Assembly (NCBI GenBank): GCA_016840285.1
Contig: JAEOSR010000154.1
Span: 13,436-77,435 of the forward strand
Length of the DNA: 64,000 nt
Direction of reading: 5' to 3'
From: Candidatus Hodarchaeota archaeon
GTDB taxonomy: Archaea; Asgardarchaeota; Heimdallarchaeia; Hodarchaeales; Hodarchaeaceae
Position 1 is the first letter of the stretch. Each line of letters starts with the position of its first letter. A program made the translations under genes and the position numbers. Below, in pieces: positions 15,863-25,215 of the stretch. Below the pieces are notes generated by a model. It made no database searches. It was not told where the DNA came from and saw only the letters and a program-made list of their open reading frames with translations.

Positions 15863-18772
15863 CTATTTAAATTTTTTATTTGCCAAGAAAAGGGCGCCAA
15901 TGATTCCTAAACTAACAAGAACAAAAAATATGAGTCCTCCAAAGCTGACAGCTAAATCGAAGGGAGTAAATGGTTCTTCTGGTATTCTTGGAACCTCAAT
16001 AACCGTATATTTGATCTCTCCTATAGCTTCTGAATTTCCAGATATATAAATGTTGATTGTATACTCCTTTGCTTCTGCATCACGTTCGATATCTAAATCA
16101 ATTTTATATACCCCTTCTTTTTCATAGATAATTAGGTTCCCATATGATTGATTCATATCCGAGAATCCAGTTAAATCCAATCCTTTAATAATGTTCCCTG
16201 ATGCATTATCAATGTGCACAGTGAAATTTATAGTTTTTTGGCCTCCTTGCTCGAGACTAGGAGATCCTTCTGCAGGAACAACAAAGGGAGACCCTTTAAT
16301 TTGAATAGAATGAGATATATCAAATTCTTCTTGATCTTCCACACCCAATTTATAAGGAGCATTCCAGCGTATACGAAAGGCATACTCTCCGTTTTTAAGG
16401 GTGGGACTTATAGAATCTAACCATAGAATTGTTTTTCCAATATAATGGTAATGGAACTGCAGTGCAATGTCCGTTTCAGAAGGTGACTCATCCAAATTAT
16501 CCAGGAAAATTGTTACTTCTAAATCTTTCATTGGAATTGAGATATTTTCTGAAATATTACGGTTGGGAAAAGCAATTTCAAGAGTATCATTATAATTTAG
16601 GAATTCTAAAGTGATATTACCGCCTAAATAATCAGTTATGTAATAATTTGAAGCTGGTAAATGTTCCTCAACAATATTAACCTTATACTTAACAGGTGGA
16701 AGATCTAACGGGATTGTTAATTTTAAAGGGATCCCGCCCACATTACCAGGTTTCGTATTAGATCCAAAAATCGTAATGGTCAGATTTGCTGAGATATTTC
16801 CATAAATCCCTCGGTTTGGTATCTCGAAATTTAATGCCATCGTACTAGCGTTGTTAAACGGAGTGGAAAAATTCCCATCCAGAATTGTCTCTCCTTTTTT
16901 ATCATAAGAAATAAAAAAGGACTCATCCCAAGTTATGTTCTCATGAGAATACCAGGTACTTTCCCAACGATAGTCAACTTCAGCTGACCCAATCTCTAAA
17001 TAATCCAGACCGTACCATTCACCATTAGTTGAATTGGCTTCCAAGAATCCTAAAATTGTGACATTATCACCTGGAGAGAGTGCTTGAATGTCTGATTCTT
17101 TTTCAAAATACTCGGTAAAGATATATTGTGTGTCATTACCAGTGCCTTGTGTTTCATTAGTAGATCCTCTAAGCATGTAAATATCTTGTACAACGTAATT
17201 CATAGGTTCCTCGATAGTTAAAGAGATATTGATAGTTTTTGTGTCAATATATTCGTTATAATCGTCAATTCTAAGTATTCGATACACAAATATCCATGAA
17301 CCAAAATAGATCTGATGGAAGGGTAATTGTACTTGGATTGTAGCATGACAGTCAGACGGAGTTGTTTCATTCTCGAAAGGTTCGACTTTAATTTCATACG
17401 TACTAGAGAGATTTTCACGATAGCCTCGATGTATCCAAGTAGAATTAATACGCCCACTGAAAGTCTCACGATACGCTGAGAAAATAATAGGACCCATTTT
17501 ATCCTCTGGAACAGTCACCCGATCAACTCTAATGTTATCTATCAGCCAATAAGAGGTAGCATTGTTTGCAAATGAATTATCATCTTCCAATATAAATCTA
17601 AAAGTTTTAGAATTATTTATTGCCATATCAATCTCAAAAGTTTCATTTACCCATTCTTGAGATTCTGCAGAATCAATTGTTCGATTTTTCCATTGAAGAT
17701 TCTCGCCCTCTTCATGCCAATATGAAAACATTAGATCTGGGGGTACCTCGTAAAGATAGCAATCATCTAGCCAGCCTGTATAATAATCATCAACAGCAGC
17801 ATCACGGCCGTAAAAAATAGCGCGTATTTGAGTAGTATTTTCAGGAGTCGTCCAGCTCAGAGCCTGAGTAACATAACCTTTATCATCTTGTGGGGCATCT
17901 CGAGAGTCAGTTGGAGAAATTGTGTATCCAATTCTATTCCCCGAGGAATTATACGCCTCAAGTCTTAGATACCAATAGTTATCGCTTGTAGCTCCAGTAG
18001 CTTTCACTACGAATATAATTTCGTGTTCTCCTCTTACGAAATCGACACTTTGATTCAATAAGTAACCTTCTGTACCATTGATATCAACATAGTAACTCCC
18101 TTCAGAGGCATTATTAGGGTCTTCAACTGCTTTAACGTATGAACTATTGAAATCCCAGCCGTTGGTATTGCCTCCTTCAAACCCAGGATTCAAGAGGAGG
18201 TTTTGACTTCGGGAAAAATAATCAAAAGAAATTTTGTATCTGTCAGAGTCCATCTCTGAAGAATTGAAGAAGATTTCAGCATCTTCTTTGTCTACATCCG
18301 CGGTTTCAGTCAGGTTTAAGTAACCAGAAATCGCCTCAAGAGAGTAGAAATTGTCATTTGTCCAGTCTGGAACGGAAGGATTATCAAAAGTGCGATCTTC
18401 AAAGATATCTTGGATCTCACTTTGAAAGTCAAACGAAACCTCACTAATAGGCGATTCTAAGCTCCATTCAAGAGAACCATTCATCTCTTCTGTAGTACTT
18501 TCTGCAGTGATTTCCAACCACTCGCCAGGAGCATAACTATCTTTGTCTGTTTTTAGAGTGGTCTTTCCTGAGGTAATTTCAGTACCGATTTTCGATTGGG
18601 GGACATAATTAGACGATGTGGTGCTTTGACCAGCTCCTTTTTGGATTGATTGATCTAAAAATCTATTAGAAGATGACATGTCTGCTATAGAGAAAACAGC
18701 AACGATATTCAAAAATAGTAGCAGAATGATACTTAATGGTAATATTTGTCTGAAATATTTCATTGGTTTCAC
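15863..18772 (-). CDS. Large secreted, membrane-anchored surface protein
   Basis: A 969-aa extracellular protein: signal peptide (about residues 10-30), a very long beta-rich and N-glycosylation-rich (NxS/T) ectodomain, and one C-terminal helix (about 944-964) followed by a short basic tail. Near 195-340 the stretch NPGFEGGNTNGW, followed by jelly-roll-like strands, resembles carbohydrate-binding modules. Other parts look like Ig-type domains, and the last of these contains EEPFTPFD before the anchor. No enzyme motif is seen. Role as S-layer component, adhesin or glycan-binding protein is inferred. Many acidic residues fit an exposed protein. Confidence 0.8.
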   Translation of the reverse strand: MKPMKYFRQILPLSIILLLFLNIVAVFSIADMSSSNRFLDQSIQKGAGQSTTSSNYVPQSKIGTEITSGKTTLKTDKDSYAPGEWLEITAESTTEEMNGSLEWSLESPISEVSFDFQSEIQDIFEDRTFDNPSVPDWTNDNFYSLEAISGYLNLTETADVDKEDAEIFFNSSEMDSDRYKISFDYFSRSQNLLLNPGFEGGNTNGWDFNSSYVKAVEDPNNASEGSYYVDINGTEGYLLNQSVDFVRGEHEIIFVVKATGATSDNYWYLRLEAYNSSGNRIGYTISPTDSRDAPQDDKGYVTQALSWTTPENTTQIRAIFYGRDAAVDDYYTGWLDDCYLYEVPPDLMFSYWHEEGENLQWKNRTIDSAESQEWVNETFEIDMAINNSKTFRFILEDDNSFANNATSYWLIDNIRVDRVTVPEDKMGPIIFSAYRETFSGRINSTWIHRGYRENLSSTYEIKVEPFENETTPSDCHATIQVQLPFHQIYFGSWIFVYRILRIDDYNEYIDTKTINISLTIEEPMNYVVQDIYMLRGSTNETQGTGNDTQYIFTEYFEKESDIQALSPGDNVTILGFLEANSTNGEWYGLDYLEIGSAEVDYRWESTWYSHENITWDESFFISYDKKGETILDGNFSTPFNNASTMALNFEIPNRGIYGNISANLTITIFGSNTKPGNVGGIPLKLTIPLDLPPVKYKVNIVEEHLPASNYYITDYLGGNITLEFLNYNDTLEIAFPNRNISENISIPMKDLEVTIFLDNLDESPSETDIALQFHYHYIGKTILWLDSISPTLKNGEYAFRIRWNAPYKLGVEDQEEFDISHSIQIKGSPFVVPAEGSPSLEQGGQKTINFTVHIDNASGNIIKGLDLTGFSDMNQSYGNLIIYEKEGVYKIDLDIERDAEAKEYTINIYISGNSEAIGEIKYTVIEVPRIPEEPFTPFDLAVSFGGLIFFVLVSLGIIGALFLANKKFK

Positions 18773-18959
18773 CGTACTCTTATGTTTCGGATCATTTCTC
18801 GAATCACTGAGAAGATTTCTCCACAGAGGATGATTCAGCCGTAAAACTCCTTAATTGGGTCTAAATGGAGTAGATCGTCTTTATTTTTTTAAGTTTGTTT
18901 TTATCAACCAAGGATGAGTTAAACTTAAGTTTGGTAGCACTACAAAAAAATTGGAAAGC

Positions 18960-20879
18960 ATGACAGAGCTTAGAGCGGAACTTAATCAGGTAATAGAACA
19001 AGGAAAACAAGCTTTAATAGAAAATGACGACGATGAAGCCATCCACGCTTTTGAAAGGGCGATTCAGATCGCAGATGAAGCCTCACCTACATTAAACAGC
19101 ATCATTGGAATTTCTTTCACATATATGGCATTGGCTTTTGGAAAAAAAGGGGAAAGGACAATAGCACTTGAACACATCAATACAGCAACTGAATTCTTTC
19201 CCGTGAACCCAGTTAATCCATTAGTATATGCACAGCTGCTTCTGGGCCTCGGTATTGAGTTCCAAAAAATTCAGTTGTATGAATGTTCAATTATTGTTCT
19301 AAAGAACGCCCTTGTTATGGCTAAAAACAAGACGATAGAGGCTGATCTAGAGGTAATTTCTATAGTAGCTCGTAATTTAGCTTTCTCTTACACCAAGATT
19401 GGGAATAATGTCTCTTCTGCTAAATTGTATCGAATTGCGGCTGATTTAGAGGATGAACCTCAAACAGCTATTGACCTATATCGAAATTCAGCTTATCTAT
19501 ACTATCAAGAGAGAATGAAAGAATTTACTTTAGATATTCTGCAAACAGCCTTTGATAAAGCAGGAATCCTTGGAGATACCAATTGTCAGTTGGAAATCGC
19601 ACATTTTCAAGGATTAGTTTCTTATGAAATTGGTTCAAGCTATATCCAAAGGAGTTACTTAGAGAAGGCGATTGCATATCTAGATCTTTGTCATGAAAAG
19701 TTTTCTTTCACGGAGGATTCCTTATGGCAAATTAAAGCTCTTTATGAAAAAGCCATAACATTAGAGAGTATTGGAAAGGTTTGGCAACGAAATAAGGCTC
19801 TAGAAAAACTCATTAAATATGAAATTACTGAAGAAAATAAGGTATATATTATTAAAGCCATTCTCCTCTTGATAATCCATGCTTTGGAAGGAGACAACTA
19901 TTCTAAAGCCGATTTTTATATTCAACAAGTATCAGAGGATCAATTACAAGATGTAAAACCTCAATTAAGTCAGAAAATTCGAGAAATCCGAGAGATGTTA
20001 GAAATATCTCGTAGAAGGGGACAATTACATGCTGATCTTCATTTTACGCGGAAAGATCTAGATCTCCCTATCGATGAATTACTTCCAGAGGCAAAATCAC
20101 CAACTCAAGAAATTTTCCGTGAAAAAGAAACGGTGACAAGCTTACAAGCGCCAAAAATAGATTTTTTTACCCCAAGTGCCACTTCAACTCATAAATTAAA
20201 ACAACCATCAGTTGAAGCACTTCAAGATTTATTTGATACTTCAGAGGAAGAACTACCATTACCAGTTGATCAAGAACCGATTTTAGCAACAACACAAGAG
20301 CATGTACCAGCAGAGGAGCCACAAGAAGCAGAGGAAGTAACCGTTTCTGATGCAATACTTAGATATGATCAAGAAAAAGCAGTAGCTCTAGAAAGGTTAT
20401 TTAGAGCACATCAGGAACCCCCAGAACCATCGCTTTCTATTCAATCTGATCCATTAATAGTTTCTCGAGCACATTCAGAAAGTGAATCCTCTTTTACTGA
20501 GGAGCTAATTAGAGAACCTATTGAAGATCAGCCTCAAGTCACTAGTTTTCCAACTATTGTTGTCTCACAGGATGAAAATATACGTTCAGAGGTTGTAAGT
20601 CGTTTACAAAGAGCTGGATGGGCTGTTGAATTAAATTTCACAAATCTTACACGAAGAGGCGCTGAACCAGATGTGATAGCGACAAAGGGATTAATCAGAA
20701 AAACACGAAAATTCATCTTTTTTGCGGAAAACCCCGCAGATGCTGAAATTTGTTCATTCTTACTTCAATCAAACCCTGAAAGAGGGGAAAAGTTGATTTT
20801 TTTACTCAGTGGTGACCCCACTGATGCTAATGTTTCAGTAGTGGTGAAATTAGTGACTCAAATTGGCCAACTCTTTTAA
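18960..20879 (+). CDS. TPR-repeat protein with acidic linker and C-terminal alpha/beta domain
   Basis: About 639 residues. The N-terminal 350 form a helical TPR/SNAP-like array (for example AIHAFERAIQIADEA and GIEFQKIQLYECSIIVL). Residues about 365-525 are a low-complexity acidic Pro/Glu-rich linker. The C-terminal 115 residues form a separate alpha/beta domain with PTIVVSQDENIRSEVV, AGWAVEL, PDVIAT and KFIFFAE, reminiscent of a receiver-like or restriction-endonuclease-like core with degenerate residues. ATG 18960 follows TTGGAAAGC; TTG 18951 is an alternative. No family is firmly recognised; an adaptor role is inferred. Confidence 0.75.
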   Translation: MTELRAELNQVIEQGKQALIENDDDEAIHAFERAIQIADEASPTLNSIIGISFTYMALAFGKKGERTIALEHINTATEFFPVNPVNPLVYAQLLLGLGIEFQKIQLYECSIIVLKNALVMAKNKTIEADLEVISIVARNLAFSYTKIGNNVSSAKLYRIAADLEDEPQTAIDLYRNSAYLYYQERMKEFTLDILQTAFDKAGILGDTNCQLEIAHFQGLVSYEIGSSYIQRSYLEKAIAYLDLCHEKFSFTEDSLWQIKALYEKAITLESIGKVWQRNKALEKLIKYEITEENKVYIIKAILLLIIHALEGDNYSKADFYIQQVSEDQLQDVKPQLSQKIREIREMLEISRRRGQLHADLHFTRKDLDLPIDELLPEAKSPTQEIFREKETVTSLQAPKIDFFTPSATSTHKLKQPSVEALQDLFDTSEEELPLPVDQEPILATTQEHVPAEEPQEAEEVTVSDAILRYDQEKAVALERLFRAHQEPPEPSLSIQSDPLIVSRAHSESESSFTEELIREPIEDQPQVTSFPTIVVSQDENIRSEVVSRLQRAGWAVELNFTNLTRRGAEPDVIATKGLIRKTRKFIFFAENPADAEICSFLLQSNPERGEKLIFLLSGDPTDANVSVVVKLVTQIGQLF

Positions 20880-20945
20880 ATTAAATGTGTAGGGAGTTAA
20901 TTAGTAAAGGAACGAAAAAAAATATTTAGTAATGTATATTCACAA

Positions 20946-21596
20946 TTACGATCGAAATTTCATCGTTAATAGTGAGGAAACCTTTTGGTACATTTCATCG
21001 ATTGTACCATCACTCGTCAAAGTCTTTAAAATTCCTCTATGTTGATAGAATTCTATTAGAGGTTTTGTTTCATCTTCATATGTCGTAATTCTTTTTTTAA
21101 CAGTCTCCTCAGTATCATCATCCCTATGAAACAATTCCCCAAAACACTTGTCACATACTCCTCTCTCCTTTGAAGGACTGTATTTTATATGGTAAATAGC
21201 TCCACATTGCTTACAAGTTCGTCGGCCAGTAATTCGTTCAATTAAAAGATCATAATTCACCTCAATATTGATAACAAGGTCAATATCAGTTATTTTCTTA
21301 AGATCTTGAGCTTGTGCCAAATTTCGTGGATAGCCGTCTAAAATAAATCCTCTTTTACAGTCCTCTTGACTAAGTCTTTCCTTTAGAAGTTGTAATACTA
21401 TGTTATCAGGCACCAGTTTTCCTGTATTCATGAATTTCTTTGCTTTCATACCAAGTTCAGTGCCTTTTTTGATTGCTGTCCTTAATAAATCTCCAGTACT
21501 GATTTGTGGAATGTTAAAGTCTTTCACTATGAATTTTGCTTGTGTTCCTTTCCCTGAACCTGGAGCACCTAGTAATATTAATTTCACAGTAACCAT
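20946..21596 (-). CDS. adk: Adenylate kinase (long type with zinc LID)
   Basis: A 216-aa adenylate kinase interconverting ATP + AMP and 2 ADP. It shows the P-loop GAPGSGKGTQ, the AMP-site block ISTGDLLR, LDGYPRN before the LID, and a LID with CKQC and CDKC holding a structural zinc, then RITTYEDET. This is the bacterial/eukaryotic-type enzyme, not the short AdkA type of many methanogens. It begins 10 nt after the ACT-domain gene on the same strand, suggesting a bicistronic unit. Confidence 0.95.
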   Translation of the reverse strand: MVTVKLILLGAPGSGKGTQAKFIVKDFNIPQISTGDLLRTAIKKGTELGMKAKKFMNTGKLVPDNIVLQLLKERLSQEDCKRGFILDGYPRNLAQAQDLKKITDIDLVINIEVNYDLLIERITGRRTCKQCGAIYHIKYSPSKERGVCDKCFGELFHRDDDTEETVKKRITTYEDETKPLIEFYQHRGILKTLTSDGTIDEMYQKVSSLLTMKFRS

Positions 21597-21606
21597 CTCT
21601 CCCCTC

Positions 21607-22332
21607 TCAATTCATTGAGGTCTCATTATTCAGTTTTAAGAGGATATCTCTTGCCTTTGAAGCATGTTGTTCATTTATTACAAAAATGATAACTAGATTG
21701 TCAGTATGTTGAACCATTGTATCATATATAGAAATAGCCTGGTCAGCAAGTAAAGAAGAAACATGAGCCAGAATTCCAGGGATTTCTTGCGCTTTTATCG
21801 GAAGCATTAATTTAAGCAGGCTAAGAGAGTCTTGGAGCTTATGAGTATTTATAGCCTTTAAAACTGCTACCTCATTTAGAAAAGATTGCTCAGCCATTTT
21901 TTTAACATAAAATTCACTACTTTTACGGTTAAGGTAGACAGAACAAATATCATTACGTTCGAGTTGTTTAACTAAAACCTTTAGAATATCTTGGATATCT
22001 GTGTCTTCATGAAAACGGATTTTGTAATGTTTTAATCCATCTGTGACCTCTGTTGTTCCCTTTTTCAGAATATCCTGTACCAATTTAACACCAAGCAGCT
22101 CCTCTTGTTGTACACGTAATTTTTTAAGATATCGAGTTATAGCAACTGCAACATTCCCCTCTAGTCTCGCAGGATCCTTAGAAACGAAATTACCCTCTTC
22201 TACCAGTTGTGTTTTAATTTTTTTAGCGATTTCTCGTTGAGCAGTTTTCCGTTGTTGAAGCTCATGAACAAGTGATGGATCTTGTTCAAGTATTTCTCGT
22301 ACAAATTTCGAAACTGACTTTTCAGCATACAT
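21607..22332 (-). CDS. ACT-domain regulatory-type protein
   Basis: A 241-aa protein with a charged helical N-terminal half (about 1-85) and an alpha/beta C-terminal half. The last 75 residues resemble an ACT domain: LKLMLPIKAQEIPGILAHVS, a glycine at the ligand turn, then SIYDTMVQ, LVIIFVINE and a closing helix. ACT domains bind small ligands, often amino acids. The middle part (about 95-165) may be a second such unit. It is the first gene of a pair with adenylate kinase, so nucleotide or amino-acid sensing is possible; the ligand is unknown. Confidence 0.7.
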   Translation of the reverse strand: MYAEKSVSKFVREILEQDPSLVHELQQRKTAQREIAKKIKTQLVEEGNFVSKDPARLEGNVAVAITRYLKKLRVQQEELLGVKLVQDILKKGTTEVTDGLKHYKIRFHEDTDIQDILKVLVKQLERNDICSVYLNRKSSEFYVKKMAEQSFLNEVAVLKAINTHKLQDSLSLLKLMLPIKAQEIPGILAHVSSLLADQAISIYDTMVQHTDNLVIIFVINEQHASKARDILLKLNNETSMN

Positions 22333-22690
22333 GGGAGCTCATCCTTTGAATAAATATCAAATAGTTTGATTTTAACTTGATATGGATTATTGTTTCTGCT
22401 TTAAAGATTACTAGGCTTCAGTGATATGTCTTAATACCAGTTTTGTTGATTACAAAGAGTCAGACATAAAAAATCCAGTGAAGATTGTCACATATTCTGT
22501 TTTTTCACAACTTTTTATTTATTCTGAAAATAATTACTAAAGATGAAACAAATTCATATATTTCATATACCTTTTAGCCGTATTTGCCGATTTTATTCTG
22601 AGAGAAATACAATAAGAATAATATTCTAATAGTATATCACCGTATAAGATCCTTTAGGAATGCCAAATTCGAGAATCTGAGGGTAGACCA
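22333..22690. other. Intergenic region between divergent genes, no gene seen
   Basis: This 358-base AT-rich stretch separates the minus-strand ACT-domain gene from the plus-strand GT2 gene and should hold both promoters. TATA-like runs occur (for example near 22555-22570), but no open frame with a supportable start and no RNA structure were seen. Confidence 0.4.
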
Positions 22691-23434
22691 ATGGGAATGT
22701 CTGACTTCTTCGTTCTATTACCAGCATTTAATGAAGAAAATACATTACCAAAAGTAATTCAACAACTGGCCGAAATTTTTTCTCCTAGTCAGATAATTCT
22801 TGCTGATGACGGTTCAACAGATAATACATCTAAAGTTGCACAGGAATTTGGTATCAAAATCATTAGGAATAGAAATAATAGAGGAAAAGGACATATTCTA
22901 AGAAACGCTTTCGCTATTATAACTAAAAAATTCTCTAATGTGAAATGGGTTTTGACTATAGATGCTGACGGACAACATGACGTGCGAGATATTCCTCGTT
23001 TTATCAAAACTTTAGATCGTAACCCAGAAGCCGATATTATTGTAGGAAAACGTGATTACAATCAAATGCCTCCTATTAATTGGATCTCAAATAAATTAAC
23101 TTCAGGTTGGTCCAATTTTTGGTTGAATTGGAACCTACACGATCTGCAATGTGGCTTTAGATGTTACCGAACAGACGCTTTACGCCTAATCCTCGATTAT
23201 GGCCTAACAAAGAATAAATTTGATTTGGAAACTGAAATTTTAATTATTTCATGGATTTTAAAAGTAAATATTATTGAGATTCCAATAAGAACACTCTATC
23301 CAGATACTAGACGGAAATCGAGGATTCAACCTGTAATTGACACTTTCCGATGGATGCTTCTTATTTCTAAATATGCATTTTCTCAACAATTTATTACTCA
23401 TGTGTGGCAAAGACGGTATTTACGTCGTTCTTGA
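22691..23434 (+). CDS. Family 2 glycosyltransferase (polyprenyl-phosphate sugar synthase-like)
   Basis: A 247-aa GT2 enzyme with GT-A fold. Signature parts are LLPAFNEENTLP, the nucleotide site ADDGSTDNT, NRGKGHILRNAF, the metal DxD in TIDADGQHD, and QCGFRCYRTDALR. Such enzymes, like dolichyl-phosphate mannose or glucose synthases, load a sugar on a lipid carrier for protein N-glycosylation. There are no C-terminal membrane helices, only a basic tail, so it is peripheral. The DGSTDNT-DADGQHD arrangement supports the DPM1/DPG-like group. The start is ATG 22691 (or 22697), close behind a GAGGGTAGA site. Confidence 0.92.
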   Translation: MGMSDFFVLLPAFNEENTLPKVIQQLAEIFSPSQIILADDGSTDNTSKVAQEFGIKIIRNRNNRGKGHILRNAFAIITKKFSNVKWVLTIDADGQHDVRDIPRFIKTLDRNPEADIIVGKRDYNQMPPINWISNKLTSGWSNFWLNWNLHDLQCGFRCYRTDALRLILDYGLTKNKFDLETEILIISWILKVNIIEIPIRTLYPDTRRKSRIQPVIDTFRWMLLISKYAFSQQFITHVWQRRYLRRS

Positions 23435-23736
23435 TGGTTTCCAGTATTGTCTAGATTAGCCAAATTTCTTATAATAAAATTACGAACACACTTCAGAGGA
23501 TTTTAAACCAAATGAGAATGAAAAGAAGTATTTGATATGGACAAAATTCAAGCGCAGTAGTAGGTACGAATTTCGAAAGTGAAAAAAAACCTAAAATATT
23601 TCATTAATAAAATGAATGATTGCCAAACTCAAGGATACTTTCTTCATATCCTCTACTGATAATAATTAAAAAACAAATGATTAAAAAGGATGAGATAGAA
23701 ATATCCAGTTACAAAGCAGGTTCAGGGATTAGGATT
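23435..23736. other. Intergenic region, no gene seen
   Basis: The frame of the small GTPase stays open back to a TTG at 23620, but residues before the ATG at 23737 do not belong to the G domain and carry no recognisable motif. I treat the region as 5' untranslated and promoter DNA; nothing else was seen. Confidence 0.35.
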
Positions 23737-24279
23737 ATGAAACAAAAATTAGTTCTTAAATTAGTACTTCTTGGCGACCCAGGAGTTGGAAAAACGTCAT
23801 TAATTTCACAATTCGTCCACGCGCGCTTCCGACATTCATATCAATTGACAGTTGGATTAGATATTTCTTCAAAACAAGTAAGGTTGGATGATGGACGAAC
23901 AGTAACACTATCAATAAATGATATTGGTGGTCAAGCGCGGTTTGCTGCCATACGACATATGTTCTTCAAAGGAGCTCATCTTGCCATGTTTGTTTACGAT
24001 GTTACTCGAGCTGAATCATTGGAGAATATTAAAGATCCTTGGTACAAAGAATTAATGCAATTTTGTGGGCAACCTGGAAAAACGAAGGCTGCTATCCAAA
24101 CAATCCTGGTCGGTAACAAGTCTGATCTCGAAGATTATCGGATGATTGATGAAGAGGAAGGGGATCAGCTTGGTAATGAAATAAAAGCAATAGGACATAT
24201 TTCCGCCTCCGCGAAAGAGAACATTCAAGTCGATGATGCTTTTAAGACTCTGGCTCAAAGTTTTTTTGACGAAATATGA
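23737..24279 (+). CDS. Small Ras/Rab-like GTPase
   Basis: A 180-aa G domain acting as a GTP/GDP switch. G1 P-loop GDPGVGKTS (13-21), a threonine in the switch I region (T38), G3 NDIGGQ (61-66, with the catalytic Gln), G4 NKSD (127-130) and G5 SASAK (156-160). The G3 box DxGGQ is Arf/Gtr-like while overall length and TVGLDIS resemble Rab. No C-terminal cysteine for prenylation exists, as in most Asgard GTPases. The ATG at 23737 puts the first strand at the usual distance from the N terminus, preceded by GGGATTAGGAT. The next gene starts 40 bases later and may be its partner. Confidence 0.93.
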   Translation: MKQKLVLKLVLLGDPGVGKTSLISQFVHARFRHSYQLTVGLDISSKQVRLDDGRTVTLSINDIGGQARFAAIRHMFFKGAHLAMFVYDVTRAESLENIKDPWYKELMQFCGQPGKTKAAIQTILVGNKSDLEDYRMIDEEEGDQLGNEIKAIGHISASAKENIQVDDAFKTLAQSFFDEI

Positions 24280-24318
24280 GAATACTATAAGTTTGATAAA
24301 ATATTAGGAGTTGTTTTC

Positions 24319-25191
24319 ATGGCTATTGAGGCAGATTTTTCATATTTATCACATCTTCCAACTCATTACTTTAAACGATTGATAGATAAGTGGGAAAACA
24401 CCTCAATTGAATTGGAACCAAATGGCCTTCTTTCAAATGAAAATAGAGAAATTACAATGAACTTCATCAATAATATGAAGGTTTCCAGACTTAAACAACT
24501 AAAAAAGCTAGCTAATGAACTTGATGTCTCTAATGTGTGGTGGGATATATATCAATTTTCAGAGATTATCCCTTTTTCTCATCTTAAAAAGCGTCAAAAA
24601 GCTTTTAGTGTTGAGAAATACTTACCAGAAGAACATACCAAAGTCAAAGGTCTTTTTTCTATAAAAGATATTAGTGAACATGCTATTCTAATCCTTGTTG
24701 AATTTTCTTCTAGGTCTACGGCGCTCAAACGGTTATTTCGATTCATGTATTTACCCTCGGTGAAAACTATTCTTTTAGAACCAAAAGATTTATCAACAGA
24801 GATCTTAAAACACGAAATACTACCATTTATTACAGAAGAATCAGAAAAAGTCACTCGAAAACCTATCCGTGCCAGATCAATTCGAACTTTAACAAAAAAC
24901 CATGGTAAAGAAAAATTATCACTTGCTCTCACACATCTCAAAATTAAAATTTCTCTGGAAACATCAGGTATAGAAGGCTTAAGCCAAATCGTAATTCAAG
25001 GAGACAATGTAATTAGGGGAGCAGAAACACTAGAGCAACGACATGAAATATCCCTCAAATTTATGAACTCTGGTCCATGGATTGGTGCAGGTACAAAAGA
25101 TTTCTCTATTGAAGTAGGAAAAGGGCTTCAGATTCATCAATTAGAAGAGAATTCTTTCAAAACCCTTTCAACGGTACTTAGCTGGTTATAA
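24319..25191 (+). CDS. Protein of unknown function following the small GTPase
   Basis: This 290-aa soluble protein is not recognised. The N-terminal half is helical (about 10-75), the middle has strands AILILVEFSS and TILLEPKDL, and the last 90 residues look beta-rich (LKIKISLETSG, SLKFMNSGPW). AGGAG precedes the ATG. Because it follows the GTPase by 40 bases on the same strand, a regulator or effector is conceivable, but no motif proves it. Confidence 0.65.
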   Translation: MAIEADFSYLSHLPTHYFKRLIDKWENTSIELEPNGLLSNENREITMNFINNMKVSRLKQLKKLANELDVSNVWWDIYQFSEIIPFSHLKKRQKAFSVEKYLPEEHTKVKGLFSIKDISEHAILILVEFSSRSTALKRLFRFMYLPSVKTILLEPKDLSTEILKHEILPFITEESEKVTRKPIRARSIRTLTKNHGKEKLSLALTHLKIKISLETSGIEGLSQIVIQGDNVIRGAETLEQRHEISLKFMNSGPWIGAGTKDFSIEVGKGLQIHQLEENSFKTLSTVLSWL

Positions 25192-25215
25192 GAGATTTTC
25201 TAGTGATGGAATGAC

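Noticed and set aside
23620..23736. N-terminal extension of the small GTPase from TTG 23620
   Set aside because: No homology to G domains; the ATG at 23737 places the P-loop at the usual distance.
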